From NCBI GenBank assembly GCA_021029095.1, contig JAJOHG010000015.1, positions 248,001 to 312,000 of the forward strand: DNA of 64,000 nt, read 5' to 3'. The DNA comes from Phellopilus nigrolimitatus (lineage: Eukaryota; Basidiomycota; Agaricomycetes; Hymenochaetales; Hymenochaetaceae). Positions 20,386 through 32,600 of the stretch are shown piece after piece. Numbering within the stretch: position 1 is the stretch's first letter; each line of letters begins with the position of its first letter. The notes under the pieces are model-generated. The model did not search any database and was not told where the DNA came from. It saw only the letters and a list, made by a program, of their open reading frames with translations. The translations under genes were made by a program, and so were the position numbers.

Positions 20386-22892
20386 ATGAAGTTTTTGGGC
20401 GTCCTGGTCGCGCTCGGATGTCTTTCTTTGACTCGAGCCGATTCTCCTCAGATCGTCGACCTTGGGTACGCGACGTACCAGGGGACGTTCAACTCCACCT
20501 CCAACATCACGAACTTCCTCAGCATTCGCTATGCTGCTCCTCCTGTCGGTCAGTCTCTACTTCTTCCAAAGCTTGCTCAACAAGCATCGATCTGACGAAA
20601 CCGCATTTGTATGCACTCATTCAGGAAAACTCCGCTTCCAAGCACCTGCAGCACCGCTCAACATGTCCGCTGATGGCATACAAATGGCCGACACGCAGCC
20701 GCTCGGGTGCCCCCAGGCTGGACAGGGAACCGGCGTTACGACGCCCTTCAGAAACCAGTCGAAGACAATAACGCGGAGACAGAACGCACAAATTGAGGAC
20801 TGTCTCTTTTTAAAGTGAGGATTTTCTTTGCTAAGGCTCATAATCATCCGGAATGAATCCTTTGGCGAAACGCTGATCCCCTTCTTTCCTTAATAACGAA
20901 AAAAAAAAAAAAACAGCGTACACGTCTCTGGACCGATCAATTACGCAGCGAGGATGCCTGTCATTTTCTGGATTCATGGTGGAGGGTAGGCCTTTAGTTG
21001 CTTTGCTAGGCTGTTAATGACATTTGTCTTGCAGCTATGTTGGAGGCACCACTGCAGGCGAAAGCGGCGCTGACCTCGTTCGCGAGGCCGGTGGTGGGAT
21101 CGTTGCCATCGAACTCGAATATCGCCTAGGAGTATTCGGTGCGCGCATCTTTGGCGCAGTTGCACTTGAAACTCGTTGTCTCATCATTCCCCTCTTCTGC
21201 CTCTTCTGTCGTGAATTCTGCTTTACATAGGCTTTCTTCCAGGCGCTGAAGTCAAGAAGAACGGTGCTTTGAACGCTGGGCTGCGTCAGTCGATTTTTCC
21301 ATTGGCTGAGGGCGAAGTCGATGATGCTAATTCGAAGCTCTGCGGTAGTCGATCAACAGTTCGCACTCCAGTGGGTCCAGCAGTTTGTAATTTATTTTTA
21401 CCTGACCTGGTATTTGCCAAGATCATTGATCTTGCCTTACTCGTAGGTTCATCTATTTGGCGGAGACCCAACAAAGGTCACTATTTGGGGAGAGTCCGCA
21501 GGTACGTAGAAACCGCACCATTCAAGCCTGCTATCTGCAGCAAGATTAAGAGCGAAATATAGGTGCCGGCTCGGTTTTACAGCACCTGGTTGCCCACGGT
21601 GGGAATACACAACCTTCGCTTTTCCGGGCCGCGATAACCAGTTCGACATTCTTGCCGTCACAGTATCGCTTCAACGATCCTATCCCTGAAGTAGGCCGGG
21701 AGTTTCCATGAGTTATTTTCCGGTTGCTGACATGTGGGCATCCAGAAACTTTACTCCGAGACAGTCAAGCTCTCTGGGTAAGCCTCGAGCGTGCTCGTGT
21801 CTAACCTTTCTTTCCCCCTCATATCTGGCGTCCTTTCACAGATGCGCGAACGCAACGAGCACTTTCGAATGTCTCGTCGACGCTGACGCCGGGACCCTCC
21901 AGAATGCGAACGTACTCATAAACGAAGCCGGGTTCTTTGGGACATTCGTTGTAGTCCCTGTCGTTGATGGCGAGTTCATCGTCGAGCGGCCAGTCGAGAC
22001 GATCTCGAGAGGGAAACTGAACGGCGTACGTGCCGTGTAATAATTGGAAGAAAAAGGGAGCTTACTGAACTTCATGTCAGGACATGCTCCTTTCCGTGAC
22101 AAACGCGTTCGAAGGCACCATCTTTGTCAACTCGACTTTCTCCGAGGAGATGACCATAACCGACTACGTCACCCAGCTCTTCCCGCTCTTCGATGAAGCC
22201 CAGATCAACGAGACCGTCAGCCAGTACACCGGAATAGGTCTAGACACGGTCAATGACCAGGCGATCGGCATCATGGGAGAATGTGCATTTTTCGCCTCGT
22301 GCTGTTCATAGAAACGCTCACTAAATCCACGATTTTCAGCGATTTTCATTTGCCCGACATATCTGCTGCTCAATGCGTTCCAAGGCCGCGCGCGCAAGGT
22401 AAGATTGAGTGTAGCACATAAATCCCGATCTGAGCATATTTGGTAGGGTCTCTTTGCCATTCCGCCTGGCACACATGGGAGCGACGTCGCTTATTACTTC
22501 CCAGGGACGACGTAAGTTCATAGTGCTAATATTCAGTATTCGCTCACTTAAAAAAATAAAAATCCCTCCCTATAGAGGTCCTCCATACACGAATGCCCAA
22601 TTCTCTGCGTCTTTCGCTGGCTGTTTCCTGGGGTTCGTAAAGTCGCTCGATCCGAATGACCATCCCGTCGCCGACATCATCACACCAAACTGGAATCTAT
22701 ACGTCGACGGGCAAACAGAGATGCTCTTCAACAGGACGGAGGACTTCCAGCCGGACATTCGACCGATTACGATCGACCCAAGCCTGCTGGAGAGATGCGC
22801 GTGAGTAAATCAAGAGAGTCTGCGAATATCTAGCGGCTGATTTGATGTGTACCAGGTTCTGGAAGAGCGTCGCGCCGTCTGTCCCACAGTAG
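20386..22892 (+). CDS. Secreted type-B carboxylesterase/lipase (right-arm paralogue)
   Basis: Extracellular ester hydrolase of the type-B carboxylesterase/lipase family. Fifteen exons can be joined with canonical GT-AG introns into 534 residues without a break, a normal family length. Order: signal peptide MKFLGVLVALGCLSLTRA, EDCLFLNVHVSG signature, WIHGGGYVGG oxyanion hole, VAIELEYRLGVFGF, DQQFALQWVQQF, FGGDPTKVTIWGESAG with the nucleophile Ser near 21495 and an intron inside the motif, VTNAFEG with a candidate acid residue, CPTYLLLNAFQGR and a candidate His in PPGTHGSDVAYYFPG. Several N-glycosylation sequons (NSTSN, NSTFS, NRTED). The paralogue lies at 8007-10513. Homology to it stops about 20 bp upstream of the ATG, so the promoters differ. 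Substrate unknown. Confidence 0.93.
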
Positions 22893-23512
22893 ATTATGGT
22901 AGAAAGCAATGAATGGTATTGAGTGGTTTGTTAGATTGTATCTGCCTGCATAAGTGATGGGAAGACGGTACTTCTATGTCCCACAAGGGGCGTGATTATA
23001 TGCTCTCAACATCTTGAGAGCGAGTGTGGATTCAGGCAGATGCAAACCCTCAGCGTCTGTAGTTCACTATAGATTGCAAAAAAGGAAAAAAAAGGAGGCT
23101 GACGCATCAACGTTTGCTCGGCTTCGTGTCGTTGCGTCGGCGGTTTTGCTTGACAGGAAAAAAAAGTAAAGTATTTCTTTATTGTGAGCTTAAAGCCCCT
23201 TGAATGATAGCGAAAGCAAGTCAACAGTAGGACAGGATAACAACAGTCTCAGGAGCTTCAATATCTCAAATCGAATATAGATACAACTATAAGAACCTGC
23301 AGATGATCCAAGAAATAGTTTGAAAGTCCGTCTTTTACATAAATCGATGCAAAATGGTGAATTAGTGGGGCAACGCATCACGAGCCTACGACGCGTCCTT
23401 GTTTCTCACGCGACGCATCTTCTGAACTCCGCTTCAATATTATGCCTTCGGTAGCACCACATTCAGGTTTCAGATCTTTCTCAAGACTGCGCCGAAGGAG
23501 GCATAGACTGAT
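22893..23512. other. Esterase 3' flank, shared with left arm
   Basis: Noncoding, homologous to about 7375-8006. It includes the interspersed motif (23408-23438, reverse sense) that also occurs at 4079-4108 and 7461-7491. Confidence 0.65.
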
Positions 23513-23514
23513 TA

Positions 23515-24929
23515 CTGTGCTTTTCATATATAATGACAGTTTCGAATGAAACGAATGAAGTTTGGCCCCTGAGACCCCGCAAACCCCTGTCCTAATTAGG
23601 CTGCCGCGTCGTGCCAGTCTTGTCGGTCTCGACGCGTCGCATTTCGTCCCACCGCCGCCATTGCTTTCAACGACGCAACCTCGCTACATGTAATTTGAGC
23701 TAGCCTTCTTTCCATCAAGTATCTCAATCGCGCGCTTCCCGGCGCAGGTGCGAACGACATGACACTTTGTGCCAGGCTCGCAAAGCTGAGATAGAGGATT
23801 ATCGCTCAGCCGCATCGTACCACTAGAACACTGTCGACACTTCTCAGCATAAGATAGACATGACAGCCTCTTTTACCTATGGGACTGATATGACATTCAA
23901 CTATCTCTAAATGGTTTACAGATGAACAGATGAAAACAAGCCGACATTCCAGTTCGCGAAGAGCCTCATGTACGTCGCACGCTTCCACCTTGACCGCGGC
24001 GGTGACGACCTCCCGCGCGCACGATAATACACGGAGAAAGTCTCGAAAGCCACGCAGAGGGGGCTTCCACTGCAACCGAGATACTTAAGTGTATACACGC
24101 TAGGTACGGCGAGCTCAGGCGTCCTCCCGAGTGCGATGTCGAGCGCTGGCGGGACGATAGTAACAGACGCCGGGACGATGCCGACATCAGCGACTTCGAG
24201 CTCTGGCGTAACTGCGCTACCTGTGACAGGGATACCGGGCATGTCAGATTCGTTGCGCTGACGAAGTGTGTCGATTTTTATTGTTTGCCATTTAGCGTTG
24301 TTGTACAAGTCTGCTTGAAGTCTACGCGGCCTCAAATACTTATTGCTCAAACTCATCGGCAACAGGAATGGTATAATGTTACGAATTGAGTTCGACTACT
24401 ACTAGTGTCGAACCTGCCGATACTGTCCATCCCTACAGTATCATACATAAACTAACGAGATGATGGTGCTAACGATATATCAGATACATACTCTATGATA
24501 GAGTGAAAATAAAATAGAGGATCGTGAATGCGAATATTCTAGTAAATAGTGCGTACTGTGGCGTTGCGTCAAATAATAACAAAATCATCAAAATCATGCA
24601 TTTTGCGAATCATCGCTCACAGGCAAAAAGCGTGTGCGTGGCGGCACCGGTTGTATTGCAGCCGCACCGCCGAAAATCGACCCGATCGACGTTGCGCGCG
24701 AGTCGATGAATGAATCGTATCGGTGGGAGCCCCGTCTATGCATGCTGTTGCCGGGGTTGCTGTAATAACAACATGTCCGTCGACCCTTTTCCAGGATCCT
24801 CGAGTGTGAGTGGGTTGGGCCATGTTTGACCAGGAGAAGGCAGCCTAATTAGGAATGGGGTTTGCGGGGTCTCAGGGGCCAAACTTCATTCGTTTCATTC
24901 GAAACTGTCATTATATATGAAAAGCACAG
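23515..24929. mobile_element. 1,415-bp non-autonomous DNA transposon, 91-bp TIRs, TA target duplication
   Basis: The ends are exact inverted copies starting CTGTGCTTTTCATATA; the terminal inverted repeats run 91 bp with two mismatches (23515-23605 and 24839-24929). A TA flanks each side (23513-23514 and 24930-24931). The left arm of the duplication has the same flanks with a single TA and no insert, which proves both the borders and the target duplication. A TA duplication is the hallmark of the Tc1/mariner superfamily, but no transposase or DDE/D motif is present. The longest internal ORF (23916-24362, minus, 148 codons) has no recognised domain. It is therefore non-autonomous, and it inserted after the segmental duplication. 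Confidence 0.93.
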
Positions 24930-25193
24930 TAAGATACAGGCTAAGCATTAGCATTATGATTAAATAAAAAGAATATTTGATGTCAACAGGACAAGTCTTA
25001 CAATACTGCTTCTTCGCTGCGCGCGAGGTCTCCAGCGTCTTCCTTCCCTGTCTAGAACGGAGATTTTCGCTTTGGCCATCGGAGCTTCTACAGCGTTCAC
25101 TCGGGGCCAGTTTTTCTGTTTTATATCATGCTTGCAAATAAAAACCGCGGAATCATGATATGAATTCGTTATGTATAGATGAGAGATGAACAT

Positions 25194-25921
25194 TTAAGTG
25201 GAAGCATACTCGGTAGTTGGCCATTGAACTTGGAGAAGTTGGACCTCCTCGAGCGCGGGTAGTCGACTAGCGTCGATCGCATCAAAAATGATAATTACGC
25301 TGTTTTCAAGAACTATTTTCCTCAAAGTCGGATGCGGATTTTTGCAGAGAATGACTTCTCTCTGACTCTGTATTTATCCAGCGATTAGACGGTGAGGAAT
25401 GCTGAGAGCACGACGAACCTCATAACAGTCCATATGCAAAGTATCAAGAACTGGAAATTATCTCAACAGCGTTATCTTCACGCTAGTAGAAACATCCACA
25501 AGGCTGCAGTTGATGCGAAGAACCTTCAGGTGATAAAAGCTTGATAAAAATAGTGGTGAATATGCACTCGCAAGGGTATTGAGTAACGGTTAATCTGAAT
25601 GATGTTCTCACCACCACTGCGCTATTTTTCTGATCATCCCATCATCGGGATCCTGGGTGCCATTTCCAGTCAAGCCTAAGACTCTCAAAGAGTCGAAGCG
25701 GACTGGATAGGTGCGAGGAGGTTGAACATGTGCCTGCGTGCCCAACGCTGACACGGACAGATACAGTGTATCTACTCGAGGATCGCACGCATACTTCCAA
25801 TGCTCGTACAACTTACCACGCTCTAGCTTTGGCCGCATGCATAGTACCTTGACTGTCTTTATCCCACCACTTACTAGCGAGCCTTTCAGTTTACGCCACC
25901 AGCTCTTTGAGTGCCCAACTT
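25194..25921 (-). pseudogene. Decayed F-box/LRR-like gene, C-terminal part
   Basis: Reading leftward from 25921, an open stretch gives WWRKLKGSLVSGGIKTVKVL, then FDSLRVLGLTGNG, a possible intron, and then leucine-rich pieces such as VLRINCSLVDVS, FPVLDTLHMDCYEV and LPALEEVQLLQVQWP, with a terminal TAA at 25194-25196. In-frame stops between the pieces (for example just before FPVLDT and after PHRLIAG) indicate decay unless several tiny introns are invoked. The leucine-rich, F-box-less C-terminal style is common in agaricomycete F-box expansions; this assignment is by appearance only. It lies directly downstream of, and in the same direction as, the PIP 5-kinase. Confidence 0.5.
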
Positions 25922-26356
25922 AATAGTTGAAAAGTTGATTGCGGTGAACACGAAGATCTAAGTATGCAGATGGATGCGACAGCAAGAGAAATAACAGCAA
26001 TGACGGCGATAATAACGTCCGTCGAAAGGAATGTGTGATGGCAACCCAGAAGGCCCAGTCGAACCGAAGAAAGAAGGGAAATGTGTAAAAAAAGCAATGA
26101 TCGTGGATGAGCCTCGCATAGCAGGATCTGAGACACAGAAAAAAAGCCGAAGGTCCGTGAGTTCGAAAAGAGATTGAGGGGACGCGTGATATGTTATAAG
26201 CCTTGTATGCAGTACATAAATGAATTGTGAAAAATAATGAAGAGCGAACAATAAGCAGAGAGACGTCTTGCGGTGAATAGAGTAGATATGCGGTAAGGAT
26301 CTGAGAATGGTATGTATGGAAAGAGGGACAATGTGGATGAGTGCGAAATAAAAACA

Positions 26357-29027
26357 TTATTCGGACTTGAACTTGGCGCCACCGTCACCACCGCGCATCA
26401 CCGCTTTCATGAACTCGAAGAAGCGGTTGCCGTATTCAGATGGAGGTACAGGACTAATTTTGTGCTGAAAAGGGTACAAAGGTAAGCCACATAATAGGCT
26501 ACATACTGGGATAATCTGTAACTCACGCGATCGGCAGATAAACCCTTCCAGACGTGCTCTGCGCGCTTCAAGAAGCTGTACGGTGTCAAGATATCGATGA
26601 TACCGAGATAGTATATCGCATCAGCCGCCTGGTTCTGCTCATCGGTAGCCTGCAAGCCGCCTTCATCTTGGTAGAATATAAACTGCTGGCGGTCGCCAGT
26701 ATCCTCCTCGGGTAAGTTCAAAGTGTCCTGAGCACCCAAACGCTCCGGTGCTGACACACGCATCGCCTTCCGCATGGCGATAGCCTCCGGCGAAGAGCCT
26801 TTCAACGCTGTGGGCTTGCGTTTGATAGGTGGCATCTTCGGTGGCTAGACAAAAAAAATGAAGCAATCGATTTTAATAACTTACGTTAACAGACTAAAAA
26901 CGAAAAGGACAAACTCACCGAAAACACTTTTAATGTGTTATTCCGCACCATGTCTCTGTTACCGCGCTGCATGTTGTGTATTCCAACCAGTAAACTGTAG
27001 TCCATCACGTGAAGGCTCTTCAACAGCTCCGAATCGCGGCGTATCTGCTCGGTGAGGAGTGCGCGCTTCTCCGGACCTAGCTCGAGCGATTTACCGCGAT
27101 TAATCCAGTTAAGATCCTTCAGCACTGCTCGCGGATTCTTCTCCGCTTTCTCCTCCGAATATTCGCGCCCAACCGTCGATCCCTTCAGATCATATGTCTC
27201 GTGAATATCCTTGTGAGGAGGGAAAAGGTTATTCATGATAACAAAGTGGATTTTACGGCCACGGGGAAGCTTCACACGGTGGAGGCCGTAGAATCGCGAA
27301 AGCAAAGTGTGGGGGTTGCTCTTGACGTGCTCGTAGTAATGTTTCAGGATCTTCCGCAGAAACTTGTGCTCCGTGTGGTGGATCGTCTTGATGATGAATC
27401 GATAATCGCACGAGAAGTAGAAGAACGAGCCGGATTTTCCGGGCGAGCCAAGCTCAGAGAGAATGTACTTTGCTGTAAGCGAAAGGAGATAATCGGCGGG
27501 ATCGAGTCCGAAATAGATTTCGCGCAATTCACGGAAGACCCATGGTGCGTAGTCTTTGAACTTGAAGTCATATTTTGCCGAAGGTGTCAATTCATTGCCC
27601 ACACTTGATTTTCTTGTCAGTCAAGCATGGGTTTGAAGACTGGAAAATACTCACATGTCAAAAGAATACTTATGCCGTGCAGTAAAGTCATCGTCGGTTA
27701 GAGGCCGAGTAACTTTTGCTTGACACCGCGACACCTACAGTTGCAACTCCGTTAATAAGAATATAATTTCCACAAAGTAAGGAACACTCACGGCGATCCG
27801 AATACCAGTCAACATATTGTACATCAACACATAGTTCGCATGGTCCTCCCCAATCAGATTCCCCACCAGCACTTTGTTTCCTTCCTTACTCGTGGCTTTT
27901 GACAGCGCCGCCATGTCAGCCTCTTGTTGCTCCTGCTGACGCCGCTTTGCCGTACGTTCGCGACGGATCTGATCAGCTTGTATCAGGATATCCGAGTCGA
28001 GTTCGCCAAATCCTAGACCTGTGCTTCCTGGTCCAGGAGTCAGGCCTAGCAGCTGGGCATGAGCAGCTGAATGAGCTGCGGTATATGCATCGGTATCATC
28101 ATATGCAAGACCGCGCTGATGCGGCTGATGCGATTGCCCGAAGAGTACTGTGCGGGAGGGACGTGATGAAAGCTCTGTAGCTGCCGAACCTGTCGTATTC
28201 CGTCGCGCCGGCCGATGCGTAGATGCTTGAGGTGGCTGCAAGTAACCCTCCATGCTAACATGCGAACCCTTTGCCGAGTGTATAGAGGTTGCCGCAGGCA
28301 CTCCTGAGCGCTCGGAAGTAGCAGGCGTGCTGGTTTCATCGGTGTGCACCACGCGCTGCGACGGAGTCGTCGTGGTTCCCGACCCGAACCCAGACCCAGA
28401 CCCCGAGCCTGTTCCAGTACGCAATGACGAGCGTGTCTCAGTTGACGATCGTGATCTTAGCACTAGGTCGTTCGATGACGTCGAATCCACTGAGGCGCCG
28501 AACGAACGCTTGCGTGGGGTGCGCGTACTCGAGCTCGCTTGCGAGGGCTCTGAACGTGAAAAGCCTAGCATTGGAGAAGGAGAACGCTGGACAGTCGATG
28601 TATCGTCATCGTGCTCGACACTCGGAGGGGGAGAGGGGGGCGGTGGGCCAGCGGCCATCGAGGGCTCGTGCGTGGTGACCACACGCGCGACGTTCTTGCC
28701 GGCTCGCGTCAGCAATGATTCGGGTGGTGGGCCCGTGTGCAACTCGACCGTATCCTCGCCCACCTTGACGACATGCACCTCCTGGCTGCCCTGGGAAAGT
28801 AAATGTAACGGATTTAATTCCGTTGCATCCCCTTTCTTTCCCGCAGCACCAATAGTATGACCAGATCTCGTGGAAGCCAAGGAGTTCAACGAGGATTGCG
28901 ACGGTGAGTTATTAGACACGGCGGTGTGAAATGAGCCAGCAGAAGCAGAAATGAGCGATGTCCGCCGCGAGTCGATGTCGGGAAGGAGCGAAATTTGCGA
29001 GGGGCCTGCGACAGCAGCTCCGGCCAT
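26357..29027 (-). CDS. MSS4: Phosphatidylinositol-4-phosphate 5-kinase (Mss4-like), full length
   Basis: Makes PI(4,5)P2 from PI4P at the plasma membrane and controls actin, endocytosis and cell-wall signalling. Five exons (29027-27792, 27734-27655, 27603-26919, 26844-26527, 26464-26357) join in frame to 808 residues. The first ~400 residues are Ser/Thr/Pro-rich and low complexity, as usual for fungal Mss4. The PIPK domain shows [18 protein letters not shown] (ATP-binding Lys), [30 protein letters not shown] and the activation/specificity segment [20 protein letters not shown]. The start is [10 protein letters not shown]; an in-frame ATG nine codons upstream (29054) is possible but its peptide looks like leader sequence. 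The 3' two-thirds was copied to 5192-6652. Separase lies upstream on the same strand. Confidence 0.94.
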
Positions 29028-29697
29028 AACTACAAAGACAGATAAAACTTGCACAGATACGATAGCTGAAGTCAGAGAGAAACTGAGAGCCGAGAGTTGC
29101 TAGATGAGGAGCTGGTTGTCGTCGTAAGATGAAACGTTTGAATATAGAACGTCCAAGCGCAGTGGTAGATATTCCACGGTTTCGAGAGGCGGTGCCAATA
29201 ACCGCCAGCGAATCACACCACACGGACTGCCAGTATCCGCGGAATGCTGCACAGCAACAATTGTAATGTCCTTTCCGTGTCTCGGTTGTTGTGAGACAAG
29301 TCGGGACGTCGGGGAGGAAATCGAACACGTCGAGGTAACACGGCAAGACGGGTCGCTGCTATCCTTTCGCCAAGTCCGTCGCAGCCGGCCCTAAACTGAC
29401 CCGGTCTGGACCCGCTCGGGTATCTTTCGCTTATGTGTTCATTCGCTTGTCATTCTCCACCTTTCCGCAGTCCCGCTCGCCCAGCCACTGCATGGAAAAT
29501 GGGAAATGCCGTCCGTAGAGACGAAAATATCACGATGAAAAGACCACAGTTATATCTACAAATCATACAATTGATAAAGAGTACGGTAAATGAGACATGC
29601 AAAGTGAGAGGCGCGATAGATAATGTGGAGATCATGAAGTCGTGAAGATATGAGAACTGCAAATAAATTTATGGCGAGTATCCTGCAATTCGTAAAT
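29028..29697. other. Intergenic region between separase stop and PIP 5-kinase start
   Basis: Contains the separase 3' flank and the PIP 5-kinase promoter/leader. No convincing TATA box and no further gene. Confidence 0.6.
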
Positions 29698-32600
29698 TCA
29701 TAAATAGAACGGAATTCCGTACACCACCACGGCCGCACCAGTCAAGTATTTCAACTTGCATGCGTCCCGGCTCTGCGCGACCGCGGAGACAACTGAGACC
29801 TTCCCGTCCTGCGGCTTCCGCTTTCCCTTCCGCCACTTGCCGACCTCCCCCGGCTCAATCCTAAGCTTACCGAATACCGCGAGTGCGACCTTGTCGATGT
29901 CGCGGTCCGTGACGTCCCACAAATTCGCGACGAGCGTTGGGCACCCCGCGAGCATGTAATTATTCGGCGTGCCCGTGCGGTCGAAGTCCCCCATGTCGCG
30001 CAGCGCGCCAGATGAACAACCCCATAGCATCGTCGCCGCACAACGCTGCAAATGTCGCAGCTTGTACGAGCGTGCATACTCCTCTGCACCACCATGGCCA
30101 AAGTACCTGTGTAACCAAGGATAGGATACTCTTTAGCGTCCTAACTAGTATAGTTCGAAATCTACTGCACTCACACTACCAAGTCTTTCCTGGACAACGC
30201 ATTTAAATACTGTTGCTCGCTGGGCTTCTGGCCGATGACGCCTTCCCAGCCGATTTTCCGCATATCATTGGCCCATGTCTTAAAGCGTCCCTCGGTTCCA
30301 GACAAATCCCCACCCGGATTGAGCACGAAATAGCCTTTTGAGGGATTTACGGAAGCTCGATCCACCTCCATGCCTTCCTCACTATTGTCCCCCGTCTCGC
30401 ATTCCGGAGAAAGTCCTTGTTGACATCTCGCCATTGCCAGTCTATCCGTGATGAAAGCAACGCTTGGCACTCTGCTTACGCTCCGTCCCCTTAAAATTGG
30501 AAGGGACTCCCACGGAATACCCTGCATGTTCTTGTCGAGCACCAAGAACGTGTGCTCATCCGGCTCCGGAACCACACGTCCGCGGGTGCGCGCGTGGTGC
30601 TCCTCGAGCGCGGCACGTAGGTCGATCATAACGACGTCCACGTCGACCTCCGCTAGTGCTATTGGCAGGCCGTAGAAGTGATAGAGGTCGAGCATGAAGT
30701 ACACGAAGTCTTCGAGTTCCTCGTCACGGCTTGTTGACGAGAGCGTCGAGAACAGCTCGAGAAGATTGGCTTGGACCTTGAGCTTGGCTTTCTGGCTTTT
30801 CTTCTCCCGAGGTCGGAGTATGTTTCTGAACACCTTTTCCAAACGGCTTTGTAGGCTAGGAATAATGTCCGGGGGCATCTGCATGGGCTGGCTAAGTATT
30901 GTCTATACGAGGATACGTCAGAATTAATATATAAATCAGACCTGTGAAATTTACCTTGAAAGCCCCGAGCCAACAGAACTCGATATTCTCTACAAGTTCT
31001 TTCATCTTCTGATCAAGCTGCCTTCTTTCTGACCACCACGCAGCTTTCGCTTCCCTATCGTCCGATTTGATTTGTGATGCTTTCCTGGTCCCCTCATCGC
31101 TACTCTGAATGATACCCTTCAACTCAGCGATAGCGTCCTCATACGTAAAATGCTCGTCTTCATCATTTTCCCGACGCCCCCTAAGCGGTATGCAAAAAAT
31201 AATTGGCTCGTGGTGTGGACGCTGGCGCGAGACAAGAAGTGCGTTTTTGTCTTCAGTGAGCGTGATGCTTACAACCATCCAGTTCTTAGGTAGACTGTCG
31301 ACTTCAGATGCAGTCTGCACTGATGGGATGAATCCTTGAGATTGATGTTTCTTCAAGACATGATCCCAGTATTTTTTTAAGTTTCCATCTTCCAAAGAGC
31401 TGTCCTCGTCGTCCGATAGATCATCGAATAGCCCTCTCGCCGGCTTCAAACGCGACGCCTGGCGTGACCGCTTCTGCGCAGGGCTGTTTGTCGGCCACTG
31501 CATATCATCCTGTTGCCTGGGATCCGGGAATTTGAACGAGATCGCTTCCACCAACTCGCGTCTGAGCGTGATCGACGAAGCCATATCTATTCAGATCGTT
31601 TGAGTATTTGTCAAAAAGAAAAGGCTCAAACGTGAGAAACCCACCAAGCATGCGCGCAGCCCAAGCTGAACTCTCTTTCGCCGCATTCCCCAGCGATGCT
31701 TGGTATGTGCTGACCAGAGCCGTCGCGACTGCCGCTCCTCGCACGTGCACTACGCTGTCTCTTCCAGCGAACCTCATTAGGTCCGATGCGTAGTGTTCGT
31801 CGGCCTGCTCCAAAGCCTCGAGAATATCCTGCGGGGGCGAATAATGCATAGCCTTCTCGCAAGTTATGCCCATTGGTAAAGCAATGGCTGTTCTGCGTTT
31901 AGCAAATAAACTCTGTACTCTTTAGAGACCACGTACTAGATTCTGCTAGTGAACTCAGGGTCATGTCTGAACGGAAACGGTCGTGTATGTCATAAAGAGC
32001 TAGTCGCCCGAGAAGGGAATTGACATGAACCTGTGGGAAGTTGTTATGAACTTGTGCATAATCTCCAGTGAAATAGACTGACTTCAATATGTGACAATTG
32101 CGGGAGAGCAAGGAGTTGCTCTAATAGTCTCTGATAGCTTTCACCGAGCTCGTCGCGTAGGAGCCAAACTATGAAAGACATCCGATAAGAAATTCAGCAA
32201 AAGATTATGTAAAACGAAGATGGAGCACCAACCGTGCTGTCTTAGGATCATTGCATTAAGAACAGGAACGAAAGCGTCTTTAGGCTCTGAGGACTCGGAA
32301 ACCGAGACCATGGCATCAAACGCGTTGAATTCTAAGGCCGACTCTGCCAAGATCTTCGATGCCTCGGCATACTCGCTCTGCGCCTCCTCGTCCTGGCCTT
32401 GCCTCAGCAAGACGTCTCCCCTCAAGCGCCTCATATCGGCAACCTCAAGACCCCCTACGTCTTCTACCAGTGCTGCCGCATCCACGAGTGACTTCTGCGC
32501 CTCTTCGAATTGTCCCATGGCCAGCTGTATCTCGGACTTCCGGAGGAGCGCGCGAGCCGTCATAACAGGCGCGCGAAGCACATCAGCGAGGTCAGCTGCC

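Larger units (their letters stand above)
20366..27819 (-). repeat. Right arm of large inverted segmental duplication
   Basis: Reverse-complement match of 5192-10533. This arm runs on into the complete PIP 5-kinase exon 1 beyond 27819, so it is the likely parent locus. It carries the TA-flanked transposon at 23515-24929 and an additional 775-bp stretch (about 25335-26109) absent from the left arm. Confidence 0.93.

Noticed and set aside
23916..24362. 148-codon ORF inside the transposon considered as transposase
   Set aside because: Too short and without DDE/D or helix-turn-helix features; the element is non-autonomous.
5192..27819. Inverted duplication as an assembly artefact
   Set aside because: The arms differ by many substitutions, a transposon, a 775-bp deletion and distinct flanks, so they are separate loci.
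28252..28860. 202-codon plus frame opposite PIP 5-kinase exon 1
   Set aside because: Antisense shadow of the Ser-rich N-terminus; includes [10 protein letters not shown] from the complementary repeat.
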